From CAZHHH01 sp964532085 (GTDB taxonomy: Bacteria > Bacteroidota > Bacteroidia > Bacteroidales > Marinilabiliaceae): a stretch of 15,440 nt of DNA. The translations under genes were made by a program, and so were the position numbers. The DNA is taken from contig CAZHHH010000062.1 in assembly GCA_964532085.1 (NCBI GenBank), positions 1 through 15,440 on the forward strand, in the 5' to 3' direction. Positions 14,993-15,440 of this stretch are shown one piece after another. The notes under the pieces were generated by a model that did not search any database, had not been told where the DNA came from, and saw nothing but the letters and a program-made list of their open reading frames with translations. Position 1 is the stretch's first letter; each line of letters opens with the position of its first letter.

Positions 14993-15440
14993 CTAATCAA
15001 TATTCTTTTTATCAATAGTCCATATATCTGAATCGGCTAATCCACAATTATCTCCTACAAATAATTTAGCAGCTTCTTTATCGTCTTTTAATTGCCATTT
15101 ATACCAAGCTGTTGCAACCACAGCAAACTCTCCACCATGATGTTGACGATAGGTTCCACCATGTCCTACATCCATATTTCCAACAAATATTGGCACATGG
15201 TTAATTCGTTCAAAGTCATCCATACCGTTGTTATAAGCAATATCGCTCTCACCACCCAACAGATATAATGTTGGTGTATGAATTTTTTCTAACTGCTCCT
15301 TACCTAACGACGGCATACCAGGCATACCACCACCTGCTTGATTAAACAATCCGCTATTACAAACAACTATTGTACTAATACGTGGGTCTGGTGCTACTTC
15401 AATGGTTTGTAAACCACCGCAAGACATACCGCTTACTGAT
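14993..15440 (-). CDS. Partial alpha/beta-hydrolase (esterase-like), 5' end beyond the window
   Basis: Only the C-terminal part, about 149 residues, is visible. The reading frame stays open to base 15440, and the apparent Met at 15427 lies inside the nucleophile motif, so it is not the start. Read across that point the sequence is SGMSCGG, with the catalytic Ser in G-x-S-C-G. The probable acid is the Asp in GGESDIAY and the His lies in VGHGGTY, completing the triad in the normal order. The C-terminal WYKWQLKDD block and a following cysteine are features I associate with a secreted alpha/beta-hydrolase group often annotated as poly-hydroxybutyrate depolymerase- or dienelactone hydrolase-like. 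In this cluster a carbohydrate esterase role is likely but not proven. It is followed by a 120-bp AT-rich gap with no clear terminator. Confidence 0.85.
   Translation of the reverse strand, partial: SVSGMSCGGLQTIEVAPDPRISTIVVCNSGLFNQAGGGMPGMPSLGKEQLEKIHTPTLYLLGGESDIAYNNGMDDFERINHVPIFVGNMDVGHGGTYRQHHGGEFAVVATAWYKWQLKDDKEAAKLFVGDNCGLADSDIWTIDKKNID

Overview
The window looks like Bacteroidota DNA. It is AT-rich, all real genes lie on the minus strand with short gaps, and the last gene ends in a Por/type IX secretion (T9SS) type A-like sorting domain. The enzymes (GH43, GH97, GH3, CE1-type and SASA/CE6-type esterases) are typical of a polysaccharide utilization locus (PUL). Recognisable Shine-Dalgarno sequences are mostly absent, as is common in this phylum. 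No SusC/SusD pair, regulator or endo-xylanase is present, so this is probably the downstream part of a larger locus that continues past base 15440.

In the direction of transcription (high to low coordinates) the layout is: a partial alpha/beta-hydrolase cut by the window edge (14993-15440); a 120-bp gap; GH43 with a C-terminal CBM6-like module (13490-14872); a GH97 (11528-13447); a GH3 beta-xylosidase/beta-glucosidase-type enzyme with an inserted PA14 domain (8890-11502); an unusual SASA esterase-GH97 fusion (6158-8881); a CE1-type esterase with an N-terminal E-set/CBM48-like domain (4956-6104); and a type-B carboxylesterase (3405-4943). After a 190-bp gap holding a GC-rich hairpin and imperfect direct repeats comes a GH43 lipoprotein with a C-terminal beta-sandwich (1508-3214). 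A strong hairpin terminator lies at 1387-1426. The final gene is a T9SS-type secreted protein made of two tandem copies of an unrecognised, possibly glycan-binding domain (194-1252), with its own terminator at 62-99.

Together the genes suggest side-chain and ester removal from a heavily decorated, acetylated and possibly feruloylated heteroxylan. The GH43s would release arabinose or xylose, and GH3 would finish xylo-oligosaccharides. The GH97s, both with the retaining-type Asp nucleophile, would remove alpha-galactose or beta-L-arabinopyranose caps. Four different alpha/beta- or SGNH-hydrolase esterases would remove acyl groups. The substrate is inferred from family content and is not proven. 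The most unusual items are the duplicated-domain secreted protein and the SASA-GH97 fusion. I saw no tRNA, rRNA, CRISPR array or insertion sequence.
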